Below, piece after piece: positions 44,140 through 57,204 of a stretch of DNA of 64,000 nt. A model generated the notes under the pieces. The model made no database searches. It saw only the letters and a program-made list of their open reading frames with translations, and was not told the origin of the DNA. The position numbers were made by a program, and so were the translations under genes. This DNA is from Glebionis coronaria (lineage: Eukaryota > Streptophyta > Magnoliopsida > Asterales > Asteraceae): NCBI GenBank assembly GCA_025667525.1, contig CM046876.1, forward strand, positions 481,016,557 to 481,080,556, given 5' to 3'. Position 1 is the first letter of the stretch; every line of letters begins with the position of its first letter.

Positions 44140-44940
44140 CCCGTTCGCACAAGACGATAGCTTAACACCGATGGCGATGTTTGTATGTTCGCACTCGCCG
44201 TGAGTTCAGCTGAACCAAAAAACATCAAAGAAGCCATGGCTAATCATGCTTGGATTGAATCGATGACGGATGAACTTCAATAATTTGAAAGACTGAAAGT
44301 CTGGGAACTTGTTGACAGACCATACGATGTAATACCATTAAATCTTCGATGGATCTGGAAAAACAAGATGGATGAAGAGAACACGATCATCAAGAACAAA
44401 TCGAGTCTAGTGGCTAAAGGGTATGGTCAGAAAGAGGGTATTGATTTTGAAGAATCATTTGCACCAGTAGCTCGAATGGAAGCGATCAGGATTTTCCTTG
44501 CTTATGCTGCACATAAGGGATTCATCGTGCATCAAATGGACGTAAAGACGGTGTTTCTTAACTGTCCTTTGAAGGAAGAAGTCTATGTCACGCAACCGTA
44601 AGGATTCGTCAATCCTCATTATCCTGACAAGGTGTATCGTCTCCACAAAGCACTTTATGGACTCAAGCAAGCTCCAAGGGTGTGGTACGACGAGCTCTCG
44701 AAATTTCTGGTCTCCAAAGGTTTCTCAAAAGGTTCCATTGATCTAACTTTGTTCACTTATAAATATGGGGATGACATTTTGCTTGTGCAGATTTATGTTG
44801 ATGACATTATTTTCGGGTCTACAAACCCAAAACTTTCAAAATGGTTTGAAAAAGTCATGCACAGCAAATTTGAAATGTCTATGATGGGCGAACTAAAATT
44901 CTTTCTAGGAATTCAAGTTCACCAATCCCCAAGTGGTATC
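44140..44940 (+). pseudogene. Copia RT, 5' half, up to the Athila-2 insertion
   Basis: In one register the RT reads [20 protein letters not shown], then [27 protein letters not shown] and the catalytic YVDDIIFGS. Stops at 44137-44139, 44158-44160, 44281-44283 and 44599-44601 interrupt it. Two of these (44158, 44281) fit single C-to-T changes in Gln codons. The frame reaches 44940, where the Athila-2 LTR begins at 44941, and continues in register at 61151. Confidence 0.88.
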
Positions 44941-46149
44941 TGATGGTTGTAAAATTACGTCTTTTAGGAAAAAGAGCGTAAAAATAGGGCAAGCGTGCAC
45001 GACGATTTAGGAAAACCGTGTGTGAATGACCCTAAAAGTGAGTTCGTTCTCTCGAGGAGGCACGTGTGTTGTGTAATGAATGATTGATTAATGTTTTTGA
45101 TTATTAATAAGAAGAAAAGAGAAGATGACGAAGACGAAAAAATAAAAAATTTAACAAAAACACTACTAGAAAGTTAAGACGTAGAAACGCAAAAAATGAC
45201 AAAAATTAAAATTTTAACCTAAAAATTCCTAAAAATTACTAAAAATCTCCAATAAAATTCTTAGAGTTTACAAAAAATCCAAACTTGCTAAAACCTTTTA
45301 ATTAATTAAAGAATGACTTTTTAATGCTAATTAAAGCCCTAAAAATCACTTTTAAATATTAAAAAGCCCTAAACAAGATTTAATAGTTTGTAAACCTCAA
45401 AAATGACCTAATTAAGCTAAAAACTATTTTTAAAAATTTTAAAACCAAATTAAACTATTTTTAAACACTTAAAAACTATTAAAATCTATTAAATCTTAAA
45501 TTAATTCTAGAAAATAAATGAAAAGCCTAAAAATTAATTGGAAAGTTACAAAGTTCCTAATTTAATGTCTATAACCTAGGAAAAATGAAAAAAAGTTAAA
45601 AATAAAACTTTGAATTTTTCTTAATAAAATAATATTAAAATAATCCAAAAAATGAAAAGTCTAAAAATAAATTCTAAAAAATTATTAAAAATCCTAAATA
45701 TTCTAACTAAGATAAAAATGCAAGTTAAAGTTTCTAAAACCTTTTTATTAATTTTATATCAATTTTTAAAGTTGTCTAAAAACCCTAAAATTAAATAAAA
45801 TTAAAAATAAGACTTTTTGAAAACTTTTTGATATATAAACCTCAAAAATATAAATTAAAACCTAAAAACTATTTTTTTGGATTTTTAAAATACTTTTTAC
45901 TATTTTTAATTTACTTTCTAAAATTTAATCTAAAAATAATCCTAATAATTAATTAAATAAAGGGAGAAATAATATTTTAAAACAGAAAAGACCTAAAGCC
46001 TATAACTATCCTAGGAAAAATGAAATAAGCCAAAAACACTTAATGAATAAGCCAAAAATAAGCCAAAAGGCTACGGCTTTTTTAAGATAAGCCAAAACCA
46101 AACCACCTTAAGTACTTAATGAATTGAAACATGAATGTAAAAACTCATC

Positions 46150-46222
46150 TAGATCACTGGTAAACGCGTACACTCCCCCAACGAGGGGTCCCGTGTTCGA
46201 GTCCAGGCAGGGTGTAGTTTTT
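46150..46222 (+). other. tRNA-like segment with Pol III box A, box B and T-run (3' LTR copy)
   Basis: TAGATCACTGG at 46150-46160 resembles box A. GTTCGAGTCC at 46195-46204 is a good box B. TTTTT at 46218-46222 could end a Pol III transcript. The arms pair poorly, so this is not a functional tRNA. It is antisense to the retroelement. It may be a tRNA or SINE fragment captured by the LTR. Confidence 0.5.
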
Positions 46223-46455
46223 GATTTTTATTTCTTTTTTTTTTACTTTTAAACTCAAACAGTAATACTTTAATGAACACAAAAACACAAACACAATCTA
46301 ATTTAAACAAAGATTGAATCAAATGGGAGCCAAAACGTGCCCAGTTCCTTTGAAGAACACAAGCAGTTGTGCTGTTCTTTTCTTCACTTGTGCAAGTATG
46401 ACCAAGAGGGCTTGGATTTGCTTGTTTGTGGTGTATTTGTTGGATACAAGGGCAC

Positions 46456-46479
46456 CCCTATACTCTTTGGAGTATAGGG
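46456..46479. other. LTR hairpin with compensatory changes relative to Athila-1
   Basis: CCCTATACTC, loop TTTG, GAGTATAGGG. The aligned Athila-1 hairpin (18146-18169) is CCCCACACTC, loop AGTG, GAGTGTGGGG. Both arms differ at matching positions, so pairing is kept. The 5' LTR copy is at 58721-58744. Confidence 0.75.
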
Positions 46480-48881
46480 AGTCAAGACAAGCAGAAAACA
46501 AGCAATACACTAACACCAAATTACACAGATTGCACACAAAGATCAAATTAAGGTTGCTGATGTCCTTTTTAAGGTCTGGTGGTGTTCTTTACCTAAGACT
46601 TGCACCAAGATGAATTTTAACTGCTCATATCTTGCATACAAGTGTATTAATCAACACTCAAGCAATCATAAACCCTCAATCAACCTTAGCTCTAGCAATT
46701 ATCAAGATCCAAGCACAAAATTTGCATGAAAACAAGCAGAAAATGAACTAAGCAGTTTTTAGCTATCCTTTTTCTTTTTTATTATTCAAATGTGTTTTAA
46801 ACTTGTACCAAACTGCCACCCAAGCTACACTCTACCTATTTATCACTTAATGAATATCTATAACTAGTTTATACTCCACAAAATTGTCTCAAAATCTTGT
46901 TAAAACACAAAGCCAAACACTCCTTTAAAAATCTGTTATGCAAATTCTCAAACCAATTCAATTCAAAACTCTACCAAACTAGATTAAATACTTCCTAGCA
47001 TGCATAATATAACCTAAGAACTCTAATCAAACAGCTTAAACTAACAATCAACACCTTTCATGCAATTTCACATAAATCACAATTTTTAACTAGAAAAACT
47101 TTAACAAGGATTTACCTTGTTGATCTTACATCCAAGACCAACAGTGGCTAGGTAGCCACCTCCCATATACCCGGGTATATGCAGAACCTTGGGCAACAAT
47201 GAGCTATGATGAATCCTGCTAAGATAGAAGGAGCAAACAAACAATACAATAACTGATTTTTTTTTTGACTTTATATATATATATTTTTTTTCTTTTTCTT
47301 CTTTTTAAAGTAAAACAACTGAAACTTGATTAATCTTTGAATGTGAATTCAACCCAAAGATCCTTACCAACCAACTAAACTGAAAACAAATTTTTAAACC
47401 AACTTAACATGAACTAAAAAGCAACTTGCAAAATGAACTTTGAACACACTCACATTTGATAACTTAAAATGGAAATTTAAAAGAAAATAAATGGTACTCA
47501 GTATATTTTTCAAACCAAACTTTCATATATCATCCAAGATATTACAAGATAAATTTTTTTAAAAAACTGAGACAAGAAAAAAAAATGAACTAAAACCCTA
47601 ACGCCTTTTATAGGCTTACATAGAAGGCTCTAGAATTTAGCAACCCTAATGGTGAACTACCAAACGTGCCCTTGGATATCCTTCAGCATATTCGATTCTT
47701 GATTTGAATTTCAAAGTCAAAATTGAGCCATGTGATTTATTTGTTTTCTTGTGGGGATGCCAGTGATGTTGAAATGATCTAGGACGTTGGATTGGGATTG
47801 GGGACCAAGGAATTGCATCTAACCGTTTAAATTGTCGGGTTATAGGGTTTTGGGTGAAAGGGATGTAGCAGGGGAGGGTCGGGGTAGGTCCTACAGCCCA
47901 TGTGATGGTGTTGTTTTGGGTGGGAAAAGGTGAGGGGAGGTTCAATTAGGGATCTGCAAGGTTTAAGCCAAAAACCCTTTGATTTAGGGTTCAATTAATC
48001 TGGGTGGGGATTAGGGTTTATAGGTTAATTAGGGTCGTTTTAATCCAAATTGGGTATAACCTTTTTTAAACTTGTGTTTAGGAGGGAAATATGGGGTTAA
48101 GTGGGTTTGACTGTTTGACTGAGCTAAGTAATAAAACCGGGTTTTATTTGGGTGGTGGGTACGGGTTTGGGTAGGATAGTGGGTAAATGGGTATGGTGAT
48201 GTGGAGGGTGACGTGTCAAGAGATGGTTGGGTGTTGAAGTTTAGTTGTCTGGCAGAAACACCCCCTGAACTCCTTTCCTTTGTTCATTTTGTAAAAACAG
48301 CATATAAACTTCTTTTCCCTTTATAAGCAAGTTTGGCAACTTGTCATATTTGGCACAACATTTATAAACTTCTTCAAAAGGGTTTTTAAATGCACAAATT
48401 ATATTCTTCAAGGGCTATTCTTGTAATGTCTTCAAACTTCAAGGACTTTGACTTGTTTGTTGACTTCTTGGAGGACCATTATTGACAATTTAGTTTTGAT
48501 GAGGGACTAAAATTGCCAATTCTTCAAAGTTAAGGGTCCTTTTTTGTAATTTTGACAAACTTTAGGGACCAAACTTGTAATTATGAAGATACAAGGGTAT
48601 AAAGTATCAATTCTTCAAACTTGGAGGACCAATCTTCAATATTCTTCAAATCTTCAAGGGTTTTCTTTGGAAAATTCTTCATTAGGGCTTGGTTCATCGT
48701 GCGGCTTCGTTTCCCGTGTTCGTTTTTGCGTGATTCTTGTGATCTTTTGTCATTTTCTCAATATCCGTACCTAAAATACACAAGCAACAAACACAAGCAT
48801 ATATTTGGGTATTTTGATGATATTTAATGTATTTTAAGCCTGATTTGGACGATGAGACTATGTATAAAAGCAGTCTCATCA

Positions 48882-48920
48882 CTCCCCCATACTAAACCAT
48901 TGCTGTGCCCTCACGCAATG
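48882..48920 (-). promoter_or_regulatory. Polypurine tract of Athila-2 with adjoining hairpin
   Basis: TTAGTATGGGGGAG on the minus strand adjoins the LTR, and an imperfect CATTGCTGTG/CACGCAATG hairpin lies at 48898-48920. A second copy of the module lies internally at about 50266-50303. Confidence 0.75.
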
Positions 48921-50710
48921 CTAGAATAAAGTATCTTAGCATCTCCAAAATTCATTTTTATTTACTTTATTGAAATGATAAACTAGCTACACTACTACTA
49001 TTACTACTAATTGTGTTATAGACATAATGTATGATTTTCATCGCAAAATGGGACGTTTAGGTTCATAGAATAAGAACACGTGAATGCTTCGTTAGAAATA
49101 ATTTCGTCGTCCTCGATTTTCACCCCAATTCCATGCCAAGCGTGCAACGAGATCATTGTCATTATAAGTTAGTAATGCTAACACTACTCATATGCCCTAA
49201 TCACGTACTTATCCTCCCATTATTCCTAAGTTTTATCTCTTATATTATATTTTGTCTTAATGATCACGAGGATACATTTTTTACTTATGCGATAATAGAG
49301 ATTTAGGTCTAAAAATAGAGTCCTAACGGTGTAACTAAGACCATCAAATCAATAACCCCTCCTAATAGACAACGATGTTAAAAAATTTAGTTGACAAGAA
49401 GAATCGATAAACACGGTTTTATAACGGTTTTGAACATGAGACTTATTACCAAGGCTTTTATACGCCCCCTAACGGAAGGGCCTTATTATCTTTGGTTTAC
49501 CTCCATCTTTTATTCAACTTCGCCATGAAGCTTTTATTATGACTTCGGTCTTGCCTTGCCTTTTATTATCCGCCTCATCGGTGGTTTTATTAGCCAAAGA
49601 CGTATATCCTCACGCAAAAGCGAATTTTGGATCTTTAAAGCTTCGAAGATTAAGGCTTGATTCACTTTCAATTTTGCATAGATTTTTCGGCCTTGTGGGG
49701 CTTCAAATTGTTTGCTAGATTTAGGTGAGCACTTGAAATCTTATTATTAGGTGAAGCTTTCGATTATTCGGGTGCCAATACTTCAAAACCGTGACGTTGG
49801 CGATCCCTTAATGTCTTCCCAATTTAATTACACGGAAGCTACTAGAAAAGACTAGAAACCCAACAATCAAAACTAAACCGCTAAGTCAATATTTATTAAG
49901 CAAAAAATATTTACAAGCGAAGGGAGAATAAGCAAACAACGAGAACACATGAGTTTTTGAAAGAATACGAGTACTCTACGTTTAGCATAGTACCTTATAA
50001 TTAACTCTATCATTTCTCGTCCTCATTTAAGAGACTTAGCCTAATGTGTAGTTAAGGAATCAAAGCTAAGTGCTCAACACGCACGGTCGAGTCAAAAGTT
50101 ACTCTTATTCTCGCCATCGGAAAATCTACATTCGTGTCTTCAAACACTTATGAAACATGAGAAAAATTTTAAAATTTGGCCATTTTTAGCCTTATTTTGC
50201 AACAAAACGATAACAAAAAGATAAACTTTGGAAAGCGTGAAGGTTTGGCAAGGCAAGTATCTATTCACCCCCCATACTAAAGTTAAACATTGTCCTCAAT
50301 GTTTCGAGTCTAGGGGTGCAAACACCCCCATACTAGAGACGTAGTCGAATGCCTAATCTAGCATGGAAAGGGTGTAACCAATAAATTAATAGCCGTTTAT
50401 GAAGTGTGCTAAAAACCTAAGGTTAGAACATCAAAAGGATATATCATGGATATTGAGAAATGTCTCCAAAGCAAACGATCGAGTGTTCCCATAAAACGAA
50501 CACGAGAGGCTCCAATCGTGAAGATCATGATCTAAAAACCACATATCACAAACAACCACGGAACAAAGGTTGGAAGGGCACGAATCCCCACACGTAAGCT
50601 ACATTAGACTAAGAAAACGATAATATGTACATAGGATAAGCATGGGACTCCCCCACGAGGCACCTCGTTTTTGATTACCGAGTCATGAGCTCGACTCGAT
50701 CCCCTCAATA
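48921..50710 (-). other. Non-coding 3' region of Athila-2
   Basis: No gene is seen. It contains the hairpin/AATAAAA array (49477-49614) and internal TAGTATGGGGG tracts near 50266-50280 and 50324-50335. It is closely similar to 20563-22389 in Athila-1, much more so than the coding parts are. Confidence 0.75.
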
Positions 50711-51931
50711 CTAATTATCATTGGGGAAGGTGACTTGGTAGAGGTAGTTCAAGGATGGAACTTCCCCGCCAAAGTAGTGCTTCAACCTATGTCCATTCAC
50801 CTTGAAGTTAGGACCATCATCTTGAGCTAGCTCGATGGTCCCATAAGGAAACACTTGAGTCACGGTGAATGGACCGGACCAACGGGATTTCAATTTACCA
50901 GAAAATATTTTCAATCTTGAATTAAAAAGCAAAACTTGATCCCCAATGTTAAAAACCCGGTTTTTAATTTTAGAATCATGCAACTTTTTAGTTTTTTCTT
51001 TGTAAATCAATGAATTTTCATAAGCAATATCCCTTAATTCATCCAATTCATTTAATTGCATTTTCCGGTGTTTTCCCGCGGTCTCCATATCATCATTACA
51101 ATGCTTTAGGGCCCAATAAGCCTTGTGTTCTAACTCGATAGGCAAATGACAATTCTTTCCATACACAAGCTTATAGGGAGTGCACCCAATGGGTGTCTTA
51201 TGAGCGGTCCTAAAGGCCCATAAAGCATCGTCTAACTTATCCGACCAAGATTGTCGGTTTTCCCCCACGGTTCTCTCCAAGATCCTCTTCAATGCTCGGT
51301 TTGAAACCTCGACTTGCCCACTCGTTTGTGGGTGATAAGCCGTAGAAAGACGATGTGTAACCCCATATTTCCTTAGAACCCTTTCAAATTGGTCATTACA
51401 AAAATGGGTTCCACGATCGCTTATGATAGCACGAGGGGTTCCAAACCTAGCAAACAAACTTTTCAAGAACTTAACTACCACACGAGCATCATTGGTGGGC
51501 AAGGCCTTAGCCTCCACCCACTTAGAAAGGTAGTCAACCGCAACGAGAATGTACTTATTACCACGAGATGATGGGAACGGCCCCATAAAGTCTATGCCCC
51601 AAACGTCAAAGATCTCACATACTTGAATGATATTTTGTGGCATTTCATCTTTTTGTGAGGTTTTTCCTTGTCATTGGCATGCATCACACGACTTCACAAG
51701 ATCTTGTGCATCTCGGTAAATAGTAGGCCAAAAGAAGCCGGCATCAAATACCTTCTTAGCCGTGAGCTTAGCACCGTGGTGACCACCCGTGGGTCCCTCA
51801 TGTCAAGCTCTAAGGATGTTAGAAGCTTCGGTGCCAAATACACAACGTCGGATGATTTGATCCGCACAAGTTCGAAACAAGTAAGGGTCGTTCCAAAAAT
51901 AGAACTTGACATCACGAAAGAATTTTCGTTT
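50711..51931 (-). pseudogene. Athila-2 integrase
   Basis: The catalytic core is intact in the last 310 residues: D in GIDFMGPF, D in ISDRGTHF, E in GQVEVSNR, then [28 protein letters not shown] and NGHRLKHY. The zinc module upstream is recognisable (GGHHGAKL, later SCDACQ), but TGA codons at 51803-51805 and 51671-51673 and a TAA at 51932-51934 interrupt it. At least the 51671 and 51932 stops fit one C-to-T change in an Arg or Gln codon. The product would be non-functional. Confidence 0.88.
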
Positions 51932-51934
51932 TTA

Positions 51935-52938
51935 TTGAGTTGTCATACCCTTAATGATGAAGTTTCCCGCATGGTAATTTGCAAAATCCGCAAACCATGG
52001 GGTAGAAGAATCAAGTTTGGAATTCACTACACCAAGTGTCTCGAGCGGAAATGTTTCGGTGATTTCCTTGGGCTCGTAAACACTTTGGTGAGGATCTTCC
52101 AAACGAGAGAGATGATCGGCCGCTAGATTCTCGGCTCCTTTTTTGTCAACAATTTTGTGATCAAATTCTTGAAGGAGGAGAATCCAACGAAGTAATCTTG
52201 GCTTAGCATCTTGCTTTGCCATGAGATACTTGATAGCCGAATGGTCCGTATACACTATGCATTTCGTCAAGACGAGATAAGGTCGGAATTTCTCAAATGC
52301 ATACACCACGGCAAGGAATTCCTTTTCCGTTGTAGTGTATTTAAGTTGAGCCTCGGTCATCGTCTTGCTAGCATAGTGAATAGGCAAGAAGTGCTTATCA
52401 TGACGTTGCCCTAAAACGGCCCCAATAGCGTAATCACTTGCATCACACATTAGTTCGAAGGGGAGGTTCCAATTTGGAGCAACAAGAATGGGAGCTTCGG
52501 TAAGTTTCCTCTTAAGGATCTCAAAGGCTCGTACACAATCTTCGTCAAAGACAAAACGTGCCTCTTTTTCAAGAAGATGTGTAATGGGTCGAGAAATCTT
52601 CGAGAAATCCTTGATGAATCGTCGATAAAAGCCCGCGTGGCCTAGGAAACTCCTAACTCCCTTAACGGTTTTGGGATGAGGTAATTTGGCGATGACGTCT
52701 ACCTTAGCTTGATCTACCTCAATCCCCGCTTTCGAGACCTTGTGCCCTAAGACGATTCCACTCTTAACCATAAAATGACACTTTTCCCAATTGAGCACAA
52801 GGTTGGTTTCCTCACAACGTTTTAACATTCTCTCTAGGTTCGACAAACACGAAGTGAAAGAATCACCAAACACGGAAAAGTGATCCATGAAGACTTCCAT
52901 CGTCTTCTCGATCATATCATGAAAATAGCCATCATGCA
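51935..52938 (-). pseudogene. Athila-2 RT C-terminal half and RNase H
   Basis: The frame resumes after a one-base loss near 52930-52940 with [20 protein letters not shown]. The catalytic pair, normally two aspartates, reads Asp-His here (codon 52880-52882), so polymerase activity should be lost even if the frame were kept. RNase H follows, with [26 protein letters not shown] and an AADHLSRLE end. Confidence 0.88.
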
Positions 52939-55128
52939 TCGTTGAAAAGTTCCCGGTGCATTGCAAAGTCCGAATGGCATTCTACGATAGGCAAACGTTC
53001 CATATGGACACGTAAACGTAGTTTTTTCTTGATCACGAGGATCGATGGGAATTTGGAAGTAACCGGAAAAACCATCTATAAAGCAATAGAAATCGTTTCC
53101 CGCAAGACGCTCTAACATTTGGTCCATGAAGGGCAAGGGAAAGTGGTCTTTTCGAGTGGCTTCATTCAACTTACGATAGTCAATGCACACTCTCCATCCG
53201 GTCACGAGTCTAGTGGGAATTAACTCGTTGGCATCGTTTGGCACAACGGTCATTCCTCCCTTTTTAGGGACACAATGAATAGGACTCACCCAAGGGCTAT
53301 CGGAAATAGGGTAAATCATTCCCGCGTCAAGGAGTTTAAGGACCTCCTTTTTAATGACGTCATGAATTTTGGGGTTCACCCTCCTTTGACTTTGGATTGT
53401 TGGCTTGAAATCCTCCTCCATTAAGATTTTGTGGGTACAAAATTTGGGATCGATTCCCTTAATGTCGGATAACTTCCACGCAATCGCCCCTTTGTGGTCC
53501 TTAAGAACATCGACAAGTGCGGTTTTTTCATCATTCGAAAGATCCTTAGCAATAATAACCGGCAACTTGTCGTCCTCCTCCAAATAGACATATTCGAGGT
53601 GAGGAGGTAAATCTTTCAACTCGAGAATAGGTGGTTCCTCAAGTGAAGATTTGGGCTCGATACTCATAACCTCCTCGGGTGGAGGAAATGGGAAATCGTT
53701 GAGAAAATCCTTGATAATCGAGAAGTCCTCATCGTTGTCGAGGTCTTCGTCACATGTACGTGGAACATCGAATTCTTCCAATGTAAAACCACCACCTTCA
53801 AAAGGAGTGAAGGTTGGTGTCGAATTATCAAGAATTGGATCTAACATAGTGGGATTGCCACTAGTCTCTTCATCACCAAAGCCTAAAACTTCTTGTGAAA
53901 ATTCCTCGCAAACCACGTCGATCATATCAACGAGGTTAATAGTAGCAACGAAATAAACATGAGAAAGTTGAGAATTTTGAGTTGCGTTTATAACAAGTTC
54001 CTCGTCGTTGAAACGTAAGGTGATCTTTCTAGCATGAACATCAATTAAAGCCATAGACGTATCTAAAAACGAACGACCTAAAATAAGAGGAACTTGAGGA
54101 TCCGTGGGGATATCGACAACAATAAAGTCTACGGGATAGTAGAACTTCCCCACTTTCACAAAAACGTCTTCCGCCAAACCACATGCAAGAATCGTGGAAT
54201 GGTCGGCCAACTCAATAGACATTCGTGAAGGAGTAAGATTAGGAAGATTGAGCGACTTGTAGATTGCAAGTGGCATCAAGTTAATGCTAGCACCAAGATC
54301 GGCCAAGGCATAGCATTCTTCCATATCTTGAATGGCACAAGGGATCAAAAATTTACCGGGATCACCGACTTTTTGAGGTATGCGATTAAGATAAACCGAC
54401 GAACAACTAGACATTTGGTGTAATTTCTCCTTGTTGTTCAACATACTCTTAAAGTTAGCGGCAAATCGAGGCATCATGACCAAAGCATCGGCGAAACTCA
54501 CATTAAAATGCAAATCACGAAACATTTTCATAAAAAGCTCAAATTGGTAGTTGTCGCGCTCTTGTCGTTTCTCCTTCCTAATTCTCGATGGGTAAGGCAA
54601 GGGTGGTGTGGGTTGGGGCATAGGCATAGCCTTTGGAATCTCGGGTTCCAAAATGGGTGATGGGTCAACCGTAGGTGTGGCATGAGCGGTACTTTGTGGG
54701 CTTGAAATATGCTCCTTTTCGACCACCACCTCGGGTTCTTCCTCAATTTCCTCCACCGTTGGAGTAATTGGTTGAGGAGTCGGTTCTTTAAGTGTCTTAC
54801 CACTTCGTGTGGTAATCACTTTCATCTCTCCCTTCGGGTTTGAAACGGTGTTACTAGGTAAACTACCCGAAGTAGAGGCTTTGTTCCCCATGACGGCTTC
54901 TAAGATGGCATTAAGCTTAACATCAAAACCATTAAACTTCAAATCTTGACTAGCGGCTTTTTGGTCAATTCTTTGTTCAAGCCTAGCATGACTTTGATCT
55001 ATCTTGTTGTTTTGACCTCGAATTTGGTTAGCAAAATCATTTTTCAATTCATTTCTCATGGCTAGATTTTCCTTAACAAAATTAGCTAATTCCTTGGTGT
55101 TCTTAGCCGTTTCCCTAGCTTGACTAGC
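52939..55128 (-). pseudogene. Athila-2 Gag tail, protease and RT N-terminal half
   Basis: The frame runs from the TAG at 55129-55131 into MRNELKNDFANQ and through a Pro-rich stretch. The protease has ALADLGASINLMP and ILGRSFLDTSMALIDVH. An acidic linker and RT blocks ([31 protein letters not shown]) follow. It loses frame at AIF near 52938. It is otherwise free of stops, including the linker where Athila-1 diverges completely. Confidence 0.88.
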
Positions 55129-56454
55129 CTATTGCTCTTGAATGTTTTCCAAAATCTTATCATTTGAAGTAGCGTAATTCAAAAAGTCCATTGGAAGTTC
55201 TTTAGTATGAGCATTTTGAAGACCTTGACTCGTGTTTTGAAAATTACGGTTTTGATTTTGATTTTGCAATTGGCTACTACTACTCCCTTGATTCCCATAG
55301 TTTTTATTACCCTTATAATTGTTCCTTTGATTGCTTTGGTAACCAACTTGATTGTTTCGATAATTGTTAGCATTTTGATTTGGTGAAAAACCCGGTGGAG
55401 TCAATTGATTAGTGCGAGGAACTTGACCGTTTTGGTTATAAGTTCCCGCGGCCGCGAAGGCACTCGAAGTGTTACCACCGTTGGTAATGCACTCGGAATA
55501 ATCGTGAGCTCCACCACAATACATACAAGAAACCTCAGCCGCTTTAATCGTAGCGGGAGCGGGTTGTTCACCAACTTTAAACTCAACTAACAAGCCTTTC
55601 ACTATATCAAAAATTTTGTTTTCCAAATTAGCCTCGACTTGGCAAGCATCAACGGTGTGTGACAAACTAGGTGAAGACGAAGACGAAGTCTTACGAACAC
55701 TCGACGTGCTACGAGGACTATACACCTTAGACCTATTTTCAATGATTAACAATGCTTCCTCGACCGTCTTACACAAAAAATTACCACCCGCGGCGGCATT
55801 AAGATAATCACGCTCATGATCGTTCAAGCCATTGTAAAACGTGTCTATTTGATGCAAGTCGGAAAAAACATGATGAGGACATTCGTGCAACATTTCCTTA
55901 AATCTATTCCAAGCCGTTGAAAAACTCTCATTATACTCTTGCGAAAACTTTGAAATCTCGTTTTTCAAGTGCGTAGTCTTAGAGGGCGGAAAAAATTGGT
56001 TCACGAATTTTGAAACGAGATCCTTCCACGTCAATATAGAATTGGGTGGCTCTTTCTCTAACCAAATTTTTGCGGGCCCCACTAAGGAATACGGAAAAAG
56101 CATCATCTTAATCGAGTCGTTTGAAACATCCTTAAACTTGCATGTGGCGGTGAGACGATTAAATTGGCGAATGTGGTTATGAGGGTTGTCCTTTTCGTCC
56201 CCTCGAAACTTGTTGTTTTGAATCATGGACAACAAACCCGTCTTAACCTCAAAATTCTCCGCAAGGATAGCGGGAATCACAATCGCTTCTCCATAACCCT
56301 CGGTGGGTGCTTGAAGCAACTCCATCATAGTTCGATTAGCCATGGGTGCTTCTTTCACTACAATGGGTTCGTCAATAGGAGAGTCCTCACTAGTAGGAGT
56401 GAGTGATTTGTTTCTTCGTTTACGAGCACGTCTTGCTTTAGAGCGAGTTTGCAT
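55129..56454 (-). pseudogene. Athila-2 Gag, ended by a premature TAG
   Basis: The most likely start is the ATG at 56454 (MQTRSK), in register with an upstream ATG at 56484. It contains MELLQAPTEGYGEAIVIPAI, WLEKEPPNSILTWKDLVSKF and a knuckle CMYCGGAHDYSEC of the same C-x2-C-x3-H-x4-C form as Athila-1, then an Asn/Gln-rich tract. The TAG at 55129-55131 is in frame with the protease-RT frame that follows. A Gln codon with one C-to-T change would restore continuity. Confidence 0.88.
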
Positions 56455-56484
56455 AAACGTCACGTACAACGAGAAGGCGAGCAA

Positions 56485-57181
56485 AGAAGATTCTTTTTGG
56501 TGTTTTTACTTTTTCAAATTTTTTTTTTGTGGTTTTTGATTGTTTTTACTTTTTTTTTGGATTTTTGGAATGTATTAGTAGACACAAATCTACAAATATC
56601 CTCCTTAATCAAATCTCTCGATTAAAGAAGCCTCAAGGAATGAAAACGATCACGTGAAGTGAACGCCTTCGATGATTTTAGAACGATGGTGGAACACCAA
56701 ATCGTTCAAGAGGGTTTAATCAATAGAAACCAAGAAAATATATATGATATGTAATAATACTTTGGGCGGCAAAACCCTCGATTCACTCTCAAAATCAAAT
56801 ACGCACAAGCAAGCGGAGGAAACGAGGCGGCGCGAAGCACTTAAGAGCCTTTTTCCTTTAGGTCGTGAAATACAACCGCCTTATACCCACCTTATAGTTT
56901 GTATTATCAAAATCAAGCTTCACGAAAGTATTTATCTATTTTTGCCTTTTTTCTTTGGTTTGAGATTCGAATACAATGATCGAGTGATGAAATCCCGAAT
57001 CAAGGTTGTGATTGCTCACGTATTTGGAGTACTTGTTAATTTATTGTTCTACGTATACAATATAGTAATAATATTCACACAAAAACCGAAAAACGATAAT
57101 ACGTATTAATAGAGTGCTATTAATACAAATACTTTTATGGCTAATATAAAAACAACAATGGTTCAATCAAAACACAACACG
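56485..57181 (-). other. 5' leader of Athila-2
   Basis: It is non-coding and contains blocks almost identical to the Athila-1 leader, especially 56580-56720 and 56810-57050. This supports shared packaging and reverse-transcription signals. Confidence 0.7.
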
Positions 57182-57201
57182 CCTCCCCGGCAGCGGCGCC
57201 A
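57182..57201 (-). promoter_or_regulatory. Primer binding site of Athila-2 (tRNA-Asp type)
   Basis: The minus strand reads TGGCGCCGCTGCCGGGGAGG, identical to Athila-1, three bases from the end of the 5' LTR. Confidence 0.92.
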
Positions 57202-57204
57202 AAA

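Larger units (their letters stand above)
36835..44940 (+). mobile_element. SIRE/Maximus-type Ty1/copia element, 5' portion
   Basis: Order on the plus strand is LTR promoter, leader, Gag, long coiled-coil spacer, protease, integrase, RT. The element continues at 61151 after Athila-2 and runs off the window. The start near 36835 is approximate. No 3' LTR lies within the window, so the 5' LTR borders could not be set by comparison. The frame is broken by many stops and shifts, so this copy is old relative to its guest. Confidence 0.8.
44941..48881 (-). repeat. 3' LTR of Athila-2
   Basis: It is 3941 bp, with tips TGATGG and CTCATCA. It contains a tRNA-like segment at 46150-46222, the hairpins at 46353-46379 and 46456-46479, and a CCTATAAAAGG promoter box on the minus strand near 47604. 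Small open frames in it recur in the 5' LTR and look non-coding. Confidence 0.93.

Noticed and set aside
46150..46222. Functional tRNA gene
   Set aside because: Box A and B are present, but the stems pair poorly and no plausible acceptor stem is seen.
46314..46613. 99-codon plus-strand frame, repeated at 58579-58878
   Set aside because: It falls in both Athila-2 LTRs over the hairpin region and is antisense to the element; no domain or codon signal.
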